From positions 1 through 62,524 of the forward strand of contig JABHCC010000102.1 of the NCBI GenBank assembly GCA_018669475.1: a stretch of 62,524 nucleotides of DNA, given 5' to 3'. This document shows, one piece after another, positions 25,113 through 34,696 of the stretch. The stretch's first letter is position 1. Each line of letters begins with the position of its first letter. The DNA comes from Bacteroidota bacterium. Lineage in GTDB: Bacteria > Bacteroidota > Bacteroidia > Bacteroidales > UBA12481. The notes beneath the pieces are model-generated. The model was not told the DNA's origin. It worked only from the letters and a program-made list of their open reading frames with translations, and ran no database searches. The translations under genes were made by a program, and so were the position numbers.

Positions 25113-26603
25113 CTATCCCTCCAGTCTCCGGGGCAAAGTAAAGGAAAACCTTGTCCCTTTTCCATATGCTGATTTGAGGCCTATGTCGCCACCCAACCTT
25201 TTTACGAGGGCTTTTGAGATGGATAAACCCAGTCCGGTTCCTTCAGTTTCAGAAACTTTCAATGAGTAAGCCTGTCTGAATCTCTCAAAAATAAGATCTT
25301 GCTCTTCCTCCCGGATTCCTATCCCGGTATCCTCAACAAAAATTTCCACACCCTCTTCTTCAGCCAGATAACCAAAGCTGACAGAGCCCTTTGGTGTGAA
25401 CTTCAATGCGTTTTTTATTAAGTTGGTCAAAACCTGAATAACACGATTCCTGTCGCTATGGATAAAAAGCTCCCTTTCTTTCTCGTTAGGGATATAAACC
25501 AATTTCAAATTTCTTTTCTCAGCCTCCATCTTAAACTGATTAAACAATTCATCACATAAATAATGTACTTTAATTTCTGACAGATAGAGCTGAATTTCAC
25601 CTGCTTCAATCTTAGATATGTCAATCAAATCGTTTATCAGTGACATCAATCTTTCTCCACTGTTTTGAATTACTTTTAGTGACATATCCCGCTCAGCAAC
25701 TGTCATGGTATCAATATCGCTTAGCAAATCTGTGAATCCCAGGATAGCATTCATTGGAGTACGAATCTCATGACTCATATTTGCCAGAAAAGCGGATTTC
25801 AAACGATCACTTTCCTCAGCCTTTTCCTTGGCCAATTTAAGTTCAAGCTCTGATTTTTTTCGGTCTGTAATATCCCGAATAATACTGATCCAGGCCTTTT
25901 GCTTCCTGAAGCTTGTCTCCTGAGTATGTATTTCAACCGCAAAACTGGATCCTTCTTTTGTGATATGGGTATACTCATTCGGGGCTGTTCTACTTTCATC
26001 ACTTATATTCTCATCAACCTTTTTTAATTCTTCTGCCGGATGAAGATTGTGTGGAGTTAGTTGATAAAATTCTTCCTTTGTATAGCCATACTTCTTGATG
26101 GCTGATTGATTACAATCCAGGAACTTATAACTTTCAAAATCAAAAATAACTATGGGATCTGCAATGTGATTAAAAAGAGCTTCATATCGAATCTGGTTGA
26201 ATTGGACAGTCTCTTCAGTCTCAAGCAGATCATTGCGAATTCGATTATTCTCAGTAATATCCAAAACCAATGAAGCAATTCCTATGAGCTCACCTTTAGA
26301 GTTCCGCAATATTGAATTATACCATTCACAAAAAATACTCTTTCCGGATTTGGTTAAGTTGAGGTTTTGTGAACGACTACCTCCGGATTGAGCCAATAGT
26401 TGCTGCCAAACTCCATCAACATGCTTCCTGGCCTTTTCAGGGACAATAAAACTTGCATGTTCTCCAATGGCCTCATCACTCGAGTATCCAAAAACAATCT
26501 CTGCAGATCGGTTCCATACAATGACCCTGAAATCCAAATCCCATTCAATAAATGCTAAAGGGGTTTGCTCTATATGAGCATACAATTGCTGTGAACTATC
26601 CAT
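25113..26603 (-). CDS. Soluble PAS-domain histidine kinase
   Basis: This 496-residue kinase has no membrane segment. Two PAS domains (about 5-125, TPLAFIEWDLDFRVIVWN; and about 135-250, HIADPIVIFDFESYKFLDCN with PAC region SIIRDITDRKK) precede HisKA with FLANMSHEIRTPMNAILGF (His near residue 277) and HATPase_c with NLIKNALKF, DTGIGI and GTGLGLSISKALV. There is no receiver domain. The dimerisation and ATPase part resembles the kinase at 518. With no response regulator nearby it is an orphan; it probably senses a cytoplasmic redox or ligand signal. Confidence 0.92.
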   Translation of the reverse strand: MDSSQQLYAHIEQTPLAFIEWDLDFRVIVWNRSAEIVFGYSSDEAIGEHASFIVPEKARKHVDGVWQQLLAQSGGSRSQNLNLTKSGKSIFCEWYNSILRNSKGELIGIASLVLDITENNRIRNDLLETEETVQFNQIRYEALFNHIADPIVIFDFESYKFLDCNQSAIKKYGYTKEEFYQLTPHNLHPAEELKKVDENISDESRTAPNEYTHITKEGSSFAVEIHTQETSFRKQKAWISIIRDITDRKKSELELKLAKEKAEESDRLKSAFLANMSHEIRTPMNAILGFTDLLSDIDTMTVAERDMSLKVIQNSGERLMSLINDLIDISKIEAGEIQLYLSEIKVHYLCDELFNQFKMEAEKRNLKLVYIPNEKERELFIHSDRNRVIQVLTNLIKNALKFTPKGSVSFGYLAEEEGVEIFVEDTGIGIREEEQDLIFERFRQAYSLKVSETEGTGLGLSISKALVKRLGGDIGLKSAYGKGTRFSFTLPRRLEG

Positions 26604-26720
26604 TTTATACTATTCAGATTTACGGCCAGAAAGACGTCTGAACAATCAAAGATAGTCCCAAAACACTCCAGAACATTGAAAACAATAATCTTAGTATGAA
26701 CTATTTGACGAAAGGCTCCT

Positions 26721-27416
26721 CTACCTGCAATTCATCTGATAATACAGTACATGCTCTGCAAACATAGCAAATTCAGGAACCCTGTAAAAGCGAATCATCC
26801 CCGGACAATCACCAAATAATTCTTTGAACTGTCCTTTTCGATATTTCAATCTGGATATTTCATAGGTTTTCCCGCCTTTCTTAACGTAGTAGGCCTTCGC
26901 CGAACCGCCTGATACAGCAATCCCATTTACTGATGTTTCTCCGGTTTTGGCTCCCGGCTTGTCATATACTCTGATTTTCTTGTTAAAACCAGGATTCAAT
27001 AACTGAGTTAATACATAACGATCTTTTCCAGGCACTTTTACCTGTTCATAATATGCGTACTTCCTGTCAGTTATTTCACTGAAATCGGCTTCAAATAAAC
27101 GCTCCAGGTTTTTTGTTTTCTCATTCAGCATTTCGAGTTTAGCAAGACCATCAATCTTAGTTCTCAGGTTCTGAATTTGTGCAGCTTTCATGCGGTGCTT
27201 GTTACCATTATGATCTTTGATAGTCAAACTGACCAGACCTTTCATTCCGATCAAAGCAGCAGTAATCTTTCCATTAATTGTTTCCATATTAACGGTGGTA
27301 AGCTGTGCATCCCCTGACAATGAACTCAAGGGAGTTACAAAGCCCTGGCCCCATCCGGCAGGAATACAAAACATAATAACAAAACATACAAGGGATAGAC
27401 GTTTTAAGGTTTTCAT
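26721..27416 (-). CDS. Secreted protein of unknown function
   Basis: This 231-residue protein has a clear signal peptide (MKTLKRLSLVCFVIMFCIPA, cleavage near GWG-Q). The mature part is mainly beta-strand and basic (IRVYDKPGAKTGETSVNGIA; KAYYVKKGGKTYEISRLKYR) and ends with a pair of hydrophobic patches. I recognise no domain. It lies between a histidine kinase and a T9SS cargo gene on opposite strands and appears to be a single-gene unit. Confidence 0.6.
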   Translation of the reverse strand: MKTLKRLSLVCFVIMFCIPAGWGQGFVTPLSSLSGDAQLTTVNMETINGKITAALIGMKGLVSLTIKDHNGNKHRMKAAQIQNLRTKIDGLAKLEMLNEKTKNLERLFEADFSEITDRKYAYYEQVKVPGKDRYVLTQLLNPGFNKKIRVYDKPGAKTGETSVNGIAVSGGSAKAYYVKKGGKTYEISRLKYRKGQFKELFGDCPGMIRFYRVPEFAMFAEHVLYYQMNCR

Positions 27417-27554
27417 GATGTACTTTATTATTTAGTTGCAGAATCCAATTGCTAAAATTTTACAAAATATTTCAAAACATTGCCTATCTTTAAACTTCCG
27501 TATGGAATAGAATAGAATAGCATAGGAATATTTTATCATCTAAATTTACCGAAT

Positions 27555-29474
27555 ATGAGTAAAAAAATCTACACTTTCTTCTTATTTTTTGCCTTAGCAG
27601 TCTGGCTTACCCCTGTTCAAGCCCAACAATCTGCGTTAAAAGGAACAGGTGAAGTGTTTTTCACTGAAACATTTGATTGGGGAAATCCGGCAGATGAAAA
27701 AGGCTGGACGATGCCTGAAGGCTATATTCTGATTGATCCTGACGACAATGGCTATAACTGGATGTGGTACAAACCGGGAGACAGCATTGTAGCACAATAC
27801 ACTGCTGAGCCGGCATTCATATCAAGTACTGCGGAGGATGGCGGATTAGTTTTACCACTTAACTTGTATAATGATTTTTTGGATCCCCGTTTAACTGTTA
27901 ATAATAGTTTGGAGTTTCCTCACTTTGACTGTAGCTCCAGATCATCCGTAATTTTGCGCTTCGAAACTCATTTTATGAATGGTGGAGATGGCGCCAATGA
28001 AGTATGGGTATCTAATGATGATGGTGTACACTGGGCAGCTTATGATTGTGGATTTGGCACCTTACACAAAGATCGACCAAATGATGCAGCCCCTGGTAAA
28101 CCTGTAGTTTTTGAGGCTAATATTTCAGAAGTTGCTGCTGGAATGTCTGATGTGATTATTCGTATTCATTGGGGAGAAACTACCCTGTATTTTTGGGTTC
28201 TTGATGACTTCAGTCTTTCTGAAGCTTATAATAACGACCTTCAAATCAAGCATTACGCACTGGAATGGGTTGATGGAATTGATGAAACTGTTGAAAGTTT
28301 CATGCATGATATCCCAATCTCTCAGATTGGTGGTACTTTTTCTAATTTCTCAGCCAGTAGTTTCAATTTTGGCGAGTTAGACCAGGATAATGTAACCCTG
28401 ACAGTTGATGTATCAAAAAATAATGAGTCGGTTTTTACTACTTCAGATTCAAGGGGATGGATTTCACCACTTGTTCTTGATACAATAAATCTTGAGGGTG
28501 GTTATACACCTGAAGAATTCGGACATTATAAAATCGCCTGGGACTATACTCAGGATCAGGCAGAGGAAAATCCGCTTGATAACGGAGCTGAAGTGTTCTT
28601 CAACGTAACTGATAGTGTTTATTCGCGTTCTGATGAAACAGCTGAATTATCATGGGCTTATGGTTTTGAGCATTATGGTGGTGAGGTTGGTGAAGCCGGA
28701 TGGAATATTGAACACTTCTGCGGTACAATTTTTCCGATTTATGGCGATTGTGAAGTAAATTCTATTTCAACCTTTATTACCGGAGGATTAGCTGATGGTA
28801 AAATCGAATTCTGGTATACTTTATGGTGGCTACCACCTCCTGAAGAAGATCCTGAAGGTGCAGGCGCTCTTGAGTGGCTGTCTACAGAGATTCTTACCCT
28901 CGATTCGAGTATGTTTAACACCTGGGTAACCCTGCCATTTGAAAAAGACGGTGAAACTGAGTTTCTTTTTGCCGGTGATATAGTTTATGCTGGTATTTCA
29001 TACAATAATTATAATGATGAACCATTGGTTCGTAGGGGTAAAAACCTTGCCATCGGTCATGATGCCAGTATCAAAGTTAATGACCCAACGGCAATCGGAC
29101 ATCACAATGGCAGCTTTGTACAGTCAACTTTCGTCAGAGGAAGAAATCTGATGGTTAGACTGAATCTGAATGATCAGTCGAATATTATTGATGGCACTGA
29201 TCTGACTGAATCTAACTCTCTGCTGAATCAGAACTATCCAAATCCATTTGCGGGTAGTACAACTATTTCATATGAGTTAGGATCTGTTTCAGATGTAAGC
29301 ATAGAAATCAAAGATCTCACAGGTCGTCAGGTAATGGTGATCGATGAAGGCAAGAAAATTGCAGGTAAACATTTCTATCAACTCCAGGCAAACAAACTGG
29401 AAGCAGGTGTTTATTTCTACACTCTTACCGCAGGAGGATTTAGTGAAACCAAACAAATGGTGATCTCAAAATAA
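27555..29474 (+). CDS. T9SS cargo protein with type A sorting domain
   Basis: This 639-residue extracellular protein has a signal peptide (ends PVQAQ) followed by beta-rich domains with Asp/Asn/Trp-rich segments (ETFDWGNPADEKGWTMPEGY; IRIHWGETTLYFWVLDDFS, which resembles a MAM/choice-of-anchor type fold). The C-terminal T9SS type A sorting domain spans about residues 560-639 (LNQNYPNPFAGSTTISYEL; DLTGRQVM; LEAGVYFYTL; KQMVISK). It would be exported by the secretion system of which PorU and PorV, encoded at 49-54 kb, are parts. The function of the central part is unknown. A strong terminator follows. Confidence 0.85.
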   Translation: MSKKIYTFFLFFALAVWLTPVQAQQSALKGTGEVFFTETFDWGNPADEKGWTMPEGYILIDPDDNGYNWMWYKPGDSIVAQYTAEPAFISSTAEDGGLVLPLNLYNDFLDPRLTVNNSLEFPHFDCSSRSSVILRFETHFMNGGDGANEVWVSNDDGVHWAAYDCGFGTLHKDRPNDAAPGKPVVFEANISEVAAGMSDVIIRIHWGETTLYFWVLDDFSLSEAYNNDLQIKHYALEWVDGIDETVESFMHDIPISQIGGTFSNFSASSFNFGELDQDNVTLTVDVSKNNESVFTTSDSRGWISPLVLDTINLEGGYTPEEFGHYKIAWDYTQDQAEENPLDNGAEVFFNVTDSVYSRSDETAELSWAYGFEHYGGEVGEAGWNIEHFCGTIFPIYGDCEVNSISTFITGGLADGKIEFWYTLWWLPPPEEDPEGAGALEWLSTEILTLDSSMFNTWVTLPFEKDGETEFLFAGDIVYAGISYNNYNDEPLVRRGKNLAIGHDASIKVNDPTAIGHHNGSFVQSTFVRGRNLMVRLNLNDQSNIIDGTDLTESNSLLNQNYPNPFAGSTTISYELGSVSDVSIEIKDLTGRQVMVIDEGKKIAGKHFYQLQANKLEAGVYFYTLTAGGFSETKQMVISK

Positions 29475-29506
29475 TTCCATAACATACCCCTAACCGGGTT
29501 ATATAA

Positions 29507-29542
29507 TATAGGGGCACAAGATTTTGTGCCCCTATATTTTTT
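29507..29542 (+). terminator. Rho-independent terminator
   Basis: TATAGGGGCACAA (29507-29519) pairs with TTGTGCCCCTATA (29524-29536) in a perfect 13-bp stem with a 4-nt loop, followed by six T. It ends the T9SS cargo transcript. The A-rich left side means it may also serve the oppositely directed operon that ends at 29567. Confidence 0.9.
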
Positions 29543-29566
29543 GCCCCAATATTTTTCGCTCCAGTT

Positions 29567-31006
29567 TTATCTTCTTTTCCTTACTATATCCATTGCTGCC
29601 AGGTAGCCACTGTATATTGCTCCTGAAAATCCTCCGCCGGTTTGAGTCCAGGCCGATGCATAGTGCAGGTTATCGAATGGAGGTTTAAGTTTCTTTTGGG
29701 TTCGCTCAGGTGTTTGAGCAAATCCGTATACTGATCCCTTCGGATTCAAAGTATACCTTTTCACCGTTTTCGCGGTGCCTACCTCACAATATTCTATCTC
29801 ATCAATAATGCCCGGAATTAATTCATTTAACCTTTCAGAAAATATTTTCTGAACTTCCTTTTTTCTTGATTTATATTCTATCCTGCTCATACCTTCCCAA
29901 TCATCAGTATAATCGATGCAACAGATAGCCCCTACCCCTTTCCCGACGGGAGCCAGCCCGGAATCGATTTGTGAGTAATCAACAAACGTGTAGCTTCTGG
30001 TTTTGAAATCGCTTCTATTATTCTTCAGAATATCATTCTGAGATTTCACTGAACCATCGTAAACAAAGGTCGAATAATGTTTGTACCCCATCCGTGAGGG
30101 TGATGTTTTAAATCCAAAATATACGGTTAGCAGAGAAGCACCTGGTTCCAGATCAGAAAAACTATCCAATACTGATTCCTTTTCTTCACCATTCAATAGT
30201 TTTTCAGCAGCTTGAGGGATAGATGCATTCAACACAATATCGCTAGCATAATCAGTTATCTCAGGCCCAACTCCTTTTGCCTGATAAACGACACCTTTAA
30301 GCAAATTATCACGATAAACCAATCGTGTTACCAGATGATTCAGCAAGACACGTCCACCATTCTCCCTGATCACATTCATCATTGCATTAGACAATACCTG
30401 AGAACCTCCCTTGATAAAATTGCCACCGCCAGAGTAATAGCTATTCTGAGCCATGCAATAGTATCCTAGAGAAAGATTGTAGGGATCATCATGAAAGTAG
30501 CCAAGATTCCCCAGAAGAATCAGCTTAAGATCTTCATGATTAATGATACGGTCAAGGAAATCACCCAGATTATCATTTGCATCAATCTCTCCTTTTTTCA
30601 TCGCCTGCCGGATGTTTAATATGGTATCATAATATGCTTTAATACCCTCTTCCTCATCTGGAAAAAGCCCAATGAGTTTTTCAGTCATTTCCACAGGGTC
30701 GTGCGACACTACAACATCATAGCGACTATTAACAAAACGATAGAATTCAGGCACCTTTATAAATTCAACCTGGTCGGTAATTCCAAGGTCTTTGAAAATC
30801 CTGGTCTTCATATCCCGTGGATGAAGACCATCCATTTCATGAAGTCCTACCTCGATTTTAAAATCTTTTCGTTTAAAAGTTGTAGCACAACCCCCTGGAC
30901 GGTCATGCTGTTCGATAAGCAATACTTTCTTGCCCGACTTTGCCAGTTTAGCACCAGCGGTAAGCCCTCCAAGGCCTCCTCCTATAACTATACAGTCGTA
31001 ATTCAT
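29567..31006 (-). CDS. CrtI/retinol-saturase-like FAD oxidoreductase
   Basis: This 479-residue flavoprotein has an N-terminal FAD-binding GGGLGGLTAGAKL (G9-G14), LLIEQHDRPGGCATTF with the ribose-binding Glu, and a C-terminal signature YASAWTQTGGGFSGAIYSGY. This pattern is shared by phytoene desaturases, carotenoid isomerases (CRTISO) and all-trans-retinol 13,14-reductases. It is the last gene of a minus-strand operon with a GNAT-like protein (21 bp gap) and an acyl-CoA ligase. No phytoene synthase is nearby, so a role in modifying an acyl or polyene chain supplied by that ligase is as likely as true carotenoid synthesis. Confidence 0.85.
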   Translation of the reverse strand: MNYDCIVIGGGLGGLTAGAKLAKSGKKVLLIEQHDRPGGCATTFKRKDFKIEVGLHEMDGLHPRDMKTRIFKDLGITDQVEFIKVPEFYRFVNSRYDVVVSHDPVEMTEKLIGLFPDEEEGIKAYYDTILNIRQAMKKGEIDANDNLGDFLDRIINHEDLKLILLGNLGYFHDDPYNLSLGYYCMAQNSYYSGGGNFIKGGSQVLSNAMMNVIRENGGRVLLNHLVTRLVYRDNLLKGVVYQAKGVGPEITDYASDIVLNASIPQAAEKLLNGEEKESVLDSFSDLEPGASLLTVYFGFKTSPSRMGYKHYSTFVYDGSVKSQNDILKNNRSDFKTRSYTFVDYSQIDSGLAPVGKGVGAICCIDYTDDWEGMSRIEYKSRKKEVQKIFSERLNELIPGIIDEIEYCEVGTAKTVKRYTLNPKGSVYGFAQTPERTQKKLKPPFDNLHYASAWTQTGGGFSGAIYSGYLAAMDIVRKRR

Positions 31007-31027
31007 TCAATAAAAAATTTAAGAGTT

Positions 31028-32188
31028 TTATGGAATGGGATAGCGTTTAAACTCAGCATTAGGGTCAAACAAATACCGATAAGTAATATAATTTTTTACC
31101 GGGACGCTCCCAACAGACATAAATATTTTTCTCATTTTCGGATTAAAGTCTCCCACCCAGGAGAACTCAATTTCCGTATATTGTTTCTTCCTTTTAAAAA
31201 CTTCAATCAGATGCCAGATGAAAGCTGACTCCATACCCAGACCCTGGTATTTTGGAACCACTCCCATAAGGACTCCCCTCGCTCTGCTAATAGTTTTGCG
31301 TTTAAGCAAGTAGAAAAACCTGATTTTATTCCATAGATGCATTCTGCCATCAAGATGTTTTAATATCATATTCACATCAGGATACATCAGATAAATGGCA
31401 ATAGGTTCATCATCCCGATAAGCCAGCCAAATAAACTCCGGGTCAATAATTACCTTGGCTTTTTGTAATGTCTTTTGGATATACTCAGGCTTCAATGGTT
31501 CGAAATTCTCCTTAAAAGATGCCCAGGCGATATTAAATACTTTGGCAAAATCATTTGACATCTTTTCCTGATTCTTCCATGAAAAATGCTTAAAAGTATA
31601 CTCTGGCTTTTTAGCCACCCATTCAGCAATTTTCATAAATCTGGCTGGGAACTCACTTTTTACATCCAGATGAAAACCTTCTTGTTTAAAGTAGGTTTTG
31701 AATCCATAATCCTCGAATAACTTCTGGTAATACGCTGGATTATAAGCAATCTCATATGAGGGATGTGTAAATCCATTTACGAGCAATCCCCACCAGCTAT
31801 CTGTTTCACCAAAATTAACAGGGCCATCCATCGCTTCCATTCCCTGATCGGCAAGCCACTCCTTTGCAGTATCAAAAAGGTAATTAGCCGCTGACTGATC
31901 ATTGATACATTCAAAGAATCCCATCCCTCCGGTAGCTTGATCCTGTAAATGGGCAGTATTATCATCAATAAATGCTGCAAGCCTTCCAATCAATTTATGC
32001 TCGTCATTTACAAGCACCCATCTCTCAGCTCTACCATGACTGTAATAGACGTTCTTTTCAGGATTAAATATGTCATTTATATCTTCATCAAGCGGACAAA
32101 CCCATACGGGATCATTCTTGTATAATAGTTTAGGTACCTTAATAAAATCTTTCTGACTTGCTTGATCTTTTACCGGTATTATCCTCAT
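31028..32188 (-). CDS. GNAT-fold acyltransferase-like protein
   Basis: This 386-residue cytoplasmic protein is of a type widespread in Bacteroidota. The N-terminal half (FIKVPKLLYKNDPVWVCPLD; GRLAAFIDD; ATGGMGFFECINDQSAANYL) looks like a partial acetyltransferase fold; the C-terminal half contains RGVLMGVVPKYQGLGMESAF, similar to the acetyl-CoA-binding loop of GNAT enzymes. The whole resembles the YghO/uncharacterised acyltransferase group. It lies 8 bp after the acyl-CoA ligase gene and 21 bp before the FAD oxidoreductase gene, so it probably acts on an acyl chain or its acceptor. Confidence 0.65.
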   Translation of the reverse strand: MRIIPVKDQASQKDFIKVPKLLYKNDPVWVCPLDEDINDIFNPEKNVYYSHGRAERWVLVNDEHKLIGRLAAFIDDNTAHLQDQATGGMGFFECINDQSAANYLFDTAKEWLADQGMEAMDGPVNFGETDSWWGLLVNGFTHPSYEIAYNPAYYQKLFEDYGFKTYFKQEGFHLDVKSEFPARFMKIAEWVAKKPEYTFKHFSWKNQEKMSNDFAKVFNIAWASFKENFEPLKPEYIQKTLQKAKVIIDPEFIWLAYRDDEPIAIYLMYPDVNMILKHLDGRMHLWNKIRFFYLLKRKTISRARGVLMGVVPKYQGLGMESAFIWHLIEVFKRKKQYTEIEFSWVGDFNPKMRKIFMSVGSVPVKNYITYRYLFDPNAEFKRYPIP

Positions 32189-32196
32189 ATATATAC

Positions 32197-33996
32197 TTAA
32201 TTCTTTCTGTATAATTCGTCAATCTGCACCTGATACTTTTCAGCGATAAAATTTCTTCTCAGCTTCAATGTTGGTGACAATTCGCCAGTTTCCGGTCCCC
32301 ATTCATCCTTTACCAATTTATATCTGACAATTTTCTCGGCCTGCCCCAGGCTAGCATTGAGGGATTCAATTTCTTTATTGAATAATTGAACAATTTCACT
32401 CTTTTCAATTAAACTTTGATCGTTATTGAACTGGTGATTATTCTCCTTAGCCCAGCTTCTGAGTAATCCAAGATTTGGAGTAACAATGGCTCCAGCAAAC
32501 TTCTGGGCATCTCCCACCACCATTAGCTGTTCAATATAATCTGATTCTTTAAATTTCCCTTCAATAACTTGCGGAGCTACGTATTTACCACTCGAGAGCT
32601 TAAAAATCTCTTTCTTACGGTCGGTCACCCATAAGTATTCCTCCTTCTCTAATTTACCTATATCCCCGGTGTGAAACCAGCCATCCTCATCAATAACTTC
32701 ACTCGTTTGTTTCTCATCTTTATAGTAGCCCAGCATAACATTATCTCCCCGGCAGAGAATTTCTCCATCATCAGCTATCTTCAGCTCAACGCCTTCAATT
32801 AAAGCTCCAACGCTGCCAAGCATTACCCCGGGTGCTTCCTGACGATTCATAGTTACAATAGGGGATGTTTCAGTGAGTCCATACATATTAATGATTCGAA
32901 TACCAGCGGCCCAGAAAATTCTCTCAAGCCGGCTTTGTAAACTTGCCCCTCCACATCCGGCCAGTCGCATTTTTCCACCAAGGGCCTCACGCCACTTGCT
33001 AAAAATCAACTTGTCAGCAATTTTCAGCTTACGCTTATACCACCATGAGCTTTCATCCGGCAGTTTATATTTTAAGCCCAGATCAACTGCCCAGAAGAAT
33101 ATCTTCTTCTTTGTACCGCTTAGCTTATTGCCTTTAGCGATAACATTATCATATATCTTTTCAAGAATTCTTGGGACAGTATCAAATCCATCTGCATTGA
33201 CTTCCTTCATATTGGCAGCTATCGTTGCCATACTCTCCGCATAGTAAATACTTGCTCCACTATACTGGGTCTGATAATTACCCATTCGTCCACCTACATG
33301 GCATAATGGCAGAATACTCAGATATCTGTCTTCCGGACCCAAATCAAACACTTTAGACCCTTCTATAAAATTGTGCACCAAGTTCTTATGTGAAAGCATC
33401 ACCCCTTTTGACAATCCGGTAGTACCAGATGTGTAAATCAATGTTGCACAATCATCAGGCTGAATAGTTAGCATAATTGCATCCAGCTCGTCAACATATT
33501 TATCATGGTTCTGACTACCCAATTCAACAATTTCCTTCCAATTTGCTGTGTGATCGATTTGATCAATGGAGTAAAAAGACTTAATACTATCCAGACTTTC
33601 GAAAACAGGATAAATCTTTTGCTTAAGCCCCTCATCAGAAACAAAAACTGCTTTTGCATCAGAATGAGAAAGCACATATTGAAACTCATTGCTACTCAAT
33701 GATGTAAATACCGGAACATGAATCACACCAATCATAGCCATACCCATATCCATTATATTCCATTCAGGACGGTTATTGCTAATAGTGGCCACTTTGTCTC
33801 CTTTCTTGTAACCAAGTACCATTAATCCGACGGCAAACTCCCGGGACAGTTTGTAGTATTCCTCTGTGCTGTAGCCAATCCATTTCCCCTCTGTTTTAGC
33901 ATTGAGAATATCCTTGCGATTGAAATCACTAATCAATCGATCCAGTAAATCAAATGTACGTGTTACTTGCATGTTCTTGGTATTGTCAGGTTTCAC
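32197..33996 (-). CDS. Long-chain acyl-CoA synthetase (AMP-binding)
   Basis: This 599-residue AMP-forming ligase activates long-chain fatty acids with ATP and CoA. The phosphate-binding loop LIYTSGTTGLSKGVMLSHKN, the A5 motif MYGLTETSPI, the A7 motif DGWFHTGDIGKLEK and SSGKYVAPQVIE with the C-terminal lysine region are all present. It has the FadD15-like architecture with the longer linker. It is the first gene of the three-gene minus-strand operon with the GNAT-like and CrtI-like proteins. Confidence 0.93.
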   Translation of the reverse strand: MKPDNTKNMQVTRTFDLLDRLISDFNRKDILNAKTEGKWIGYSTEEYYKLSREFAVGLMVLGYKKGDKVATISNNRPEWNIMDMGMAMIGVIHVPVFTSLSSNEFQYVLSHSDAKAVFVSDEGLKQKIYPVFESLDSIKSFYSIDQIDHTANWKEIVELGSQNHDKYVDELDAIMLTIQPDDCATLIYTSGTTGLSKGVMLSHKNLVHNFIEGSKVFDLGPEDRYLSILPLCHVGGRMGNYQTQYSGASIYYAESMATIAANMKEVNADGFDTVPRILEKIYDNVIAKGNKLSGTKKKIFFWAVDLGLKYKLPDESSWWYKRKLKIADKLIFSKWREALGGKMRLAGCGGASLQSRLERIFWAAGIRIINMYGLTETSPIVTMNRQEAPGVMLGSVGALIEGVELKIADDGEILCRGDNVMLGYYKDEKQTSEVIDEDGWFHTGDIGKLEKEEYLWVTDRKKEIFKLSSGKYVAPQVIEGKFKESDYIEQLMVVGDAQKFAGAIVTPNLGLLRSWAKENNHQFNNDQSLIEKSEIVQLFNKEIESLNASLGQAEKIVRYKLVKDEWGPETGELSPTLKLRRNFIAEKYQVQIDELYRKN

Positions 33997-34047
33997 TGAC
34001 TAAAAATATAACAAATCGCCGTTATTATCCTATAAATAAACAGGTAT

Positions 34048-34518
34048 TTATAAGTCTTTAGTATCAGTATCCTTACTCTTGTCAGATTTATTTTTTCCTC
34101 TACGAAAAGCAGATGGAACAAGAGTAAAGCGCTTCACCCCAAGTTTTTGAGCCAGAAGTTCTAATCCTATCAGAGAAAATCCACCTCCGGGAATGATAGA
34201 AATAGTAGCAAAAAGCGAAAACCTGCCTACATCTTTCAATTGTTCAATTGCCTCTTTCACTTCCTGTTCAGTAGGTGGATCTTTGCGGTTTCGAAGGTCG
34301 AGTTTATACTCCAGCATCTTAAAAAAGGATTCTGCCATGGCCCTGGTTTCAACAGCCTCTTGTTCAACCCCTTTCATTCCCTTCTTTATCAATTTAGCAG
34401 ACTTAACAGCATATTTGTGAGATCGGCTCACAGATTCACCTCTTTCTGAAAACTTAAGGGGATTAAAGCGATCTAGCCGGAATGACCAAATCAAATCAGA
34501 AATACTTCTCTTAGACAT
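34048..34518 (-). CDS. LETM1-like small protein
   Basis: This protein has about 156 residues from the ATG at 34518 (an ATG at 34545 and a TTG at 34551 lie upstream). The segment DVGRFSLFATISIIPGGGFS followed by LLAQKLGVKRFTLVPSAFRR resembles the helical core of LETM1 and its short bacterial relatives: a membrane-like helix, a PGG turn, then a conserved PSAF. The C-terminus is Lys-rich. I prefer the start at 34518 because a TAnnTTTG promoter box lies over the upstream candidates (34549-34556). The function is unknown; a role in membrane ion homeostasis or ribosome association is possible by analogy. Confidence 0.6.
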   Translation of the reverse strand: MSKRSISDLIWSFRLDRFNPLKFSERGESVSRSHKYAVKSAKLIKKGMKGVEQEAVETRAMAESFFKMLEYKLDLRNRKDPPTEQEVKEAIEQLKDVGRFSLFATISIIPGGGFSLIGLELLAQKLGVKRFTLVPSAFRRGKNKSDKSKDTDTKDL

Positions 34519-34548
34519 AACAAATCCTCTCAAATCAAATGCCATAAA

Positions 34549-34556
34549 CAAAAATA
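34549..34556 (-). promoter_or_regulatory. Bacteroidota -7 box (TAnnTTTG) of the LETM1-like gene
   Basis: On the minus strand the sequence is TATTTTTG, matching the TAnnTTTG -7 element of Bacteroidota promoters. It lies about 30 bp upstream of the ATG at 34518. No well-placed TTG -33 element is seen, so confidence is limited. Confidence 0.35.
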
Positions 34557-34587
34557 CAAGTTTTGGCAGGGAGAGAGGGGGGGGAGA

Positions 34588-34696
34588 GGAAAGGCATAGG
34601 GCTTAGGGTAAGTATGAGGTATTAAGAATAAGGGAAAAGGAAAGGGAATAATTACCAATTAGGCAGTCCCGAGTAACAGGGTAACCGAGTAACCGT
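34588..34696 (+). repeat. Compound intergenic tandem repeat (TTAGGG-like stretch, then GTAACCGA octamers)
   Basis: A purine-rich stretch with GGGCTTAGGGTAAG and TAAGAATAAGGG is followed by three octamers GTAACAGG (34673), GTAACCGA (34681) and GTAACCGT (34689). The last octamer overlaps the kynureninase stop codon (34696-34698). The same order of modules recurs in reverse orientation at 60380-60492. Confidence 0.7.

Noticed and set aside
27505-27526. Three AATAG-type tandem units upstream of the T9SS cargo gene
   Set aside because: Too short and of too low complexity to call a repeat feature; no promoter box could be tied to it.
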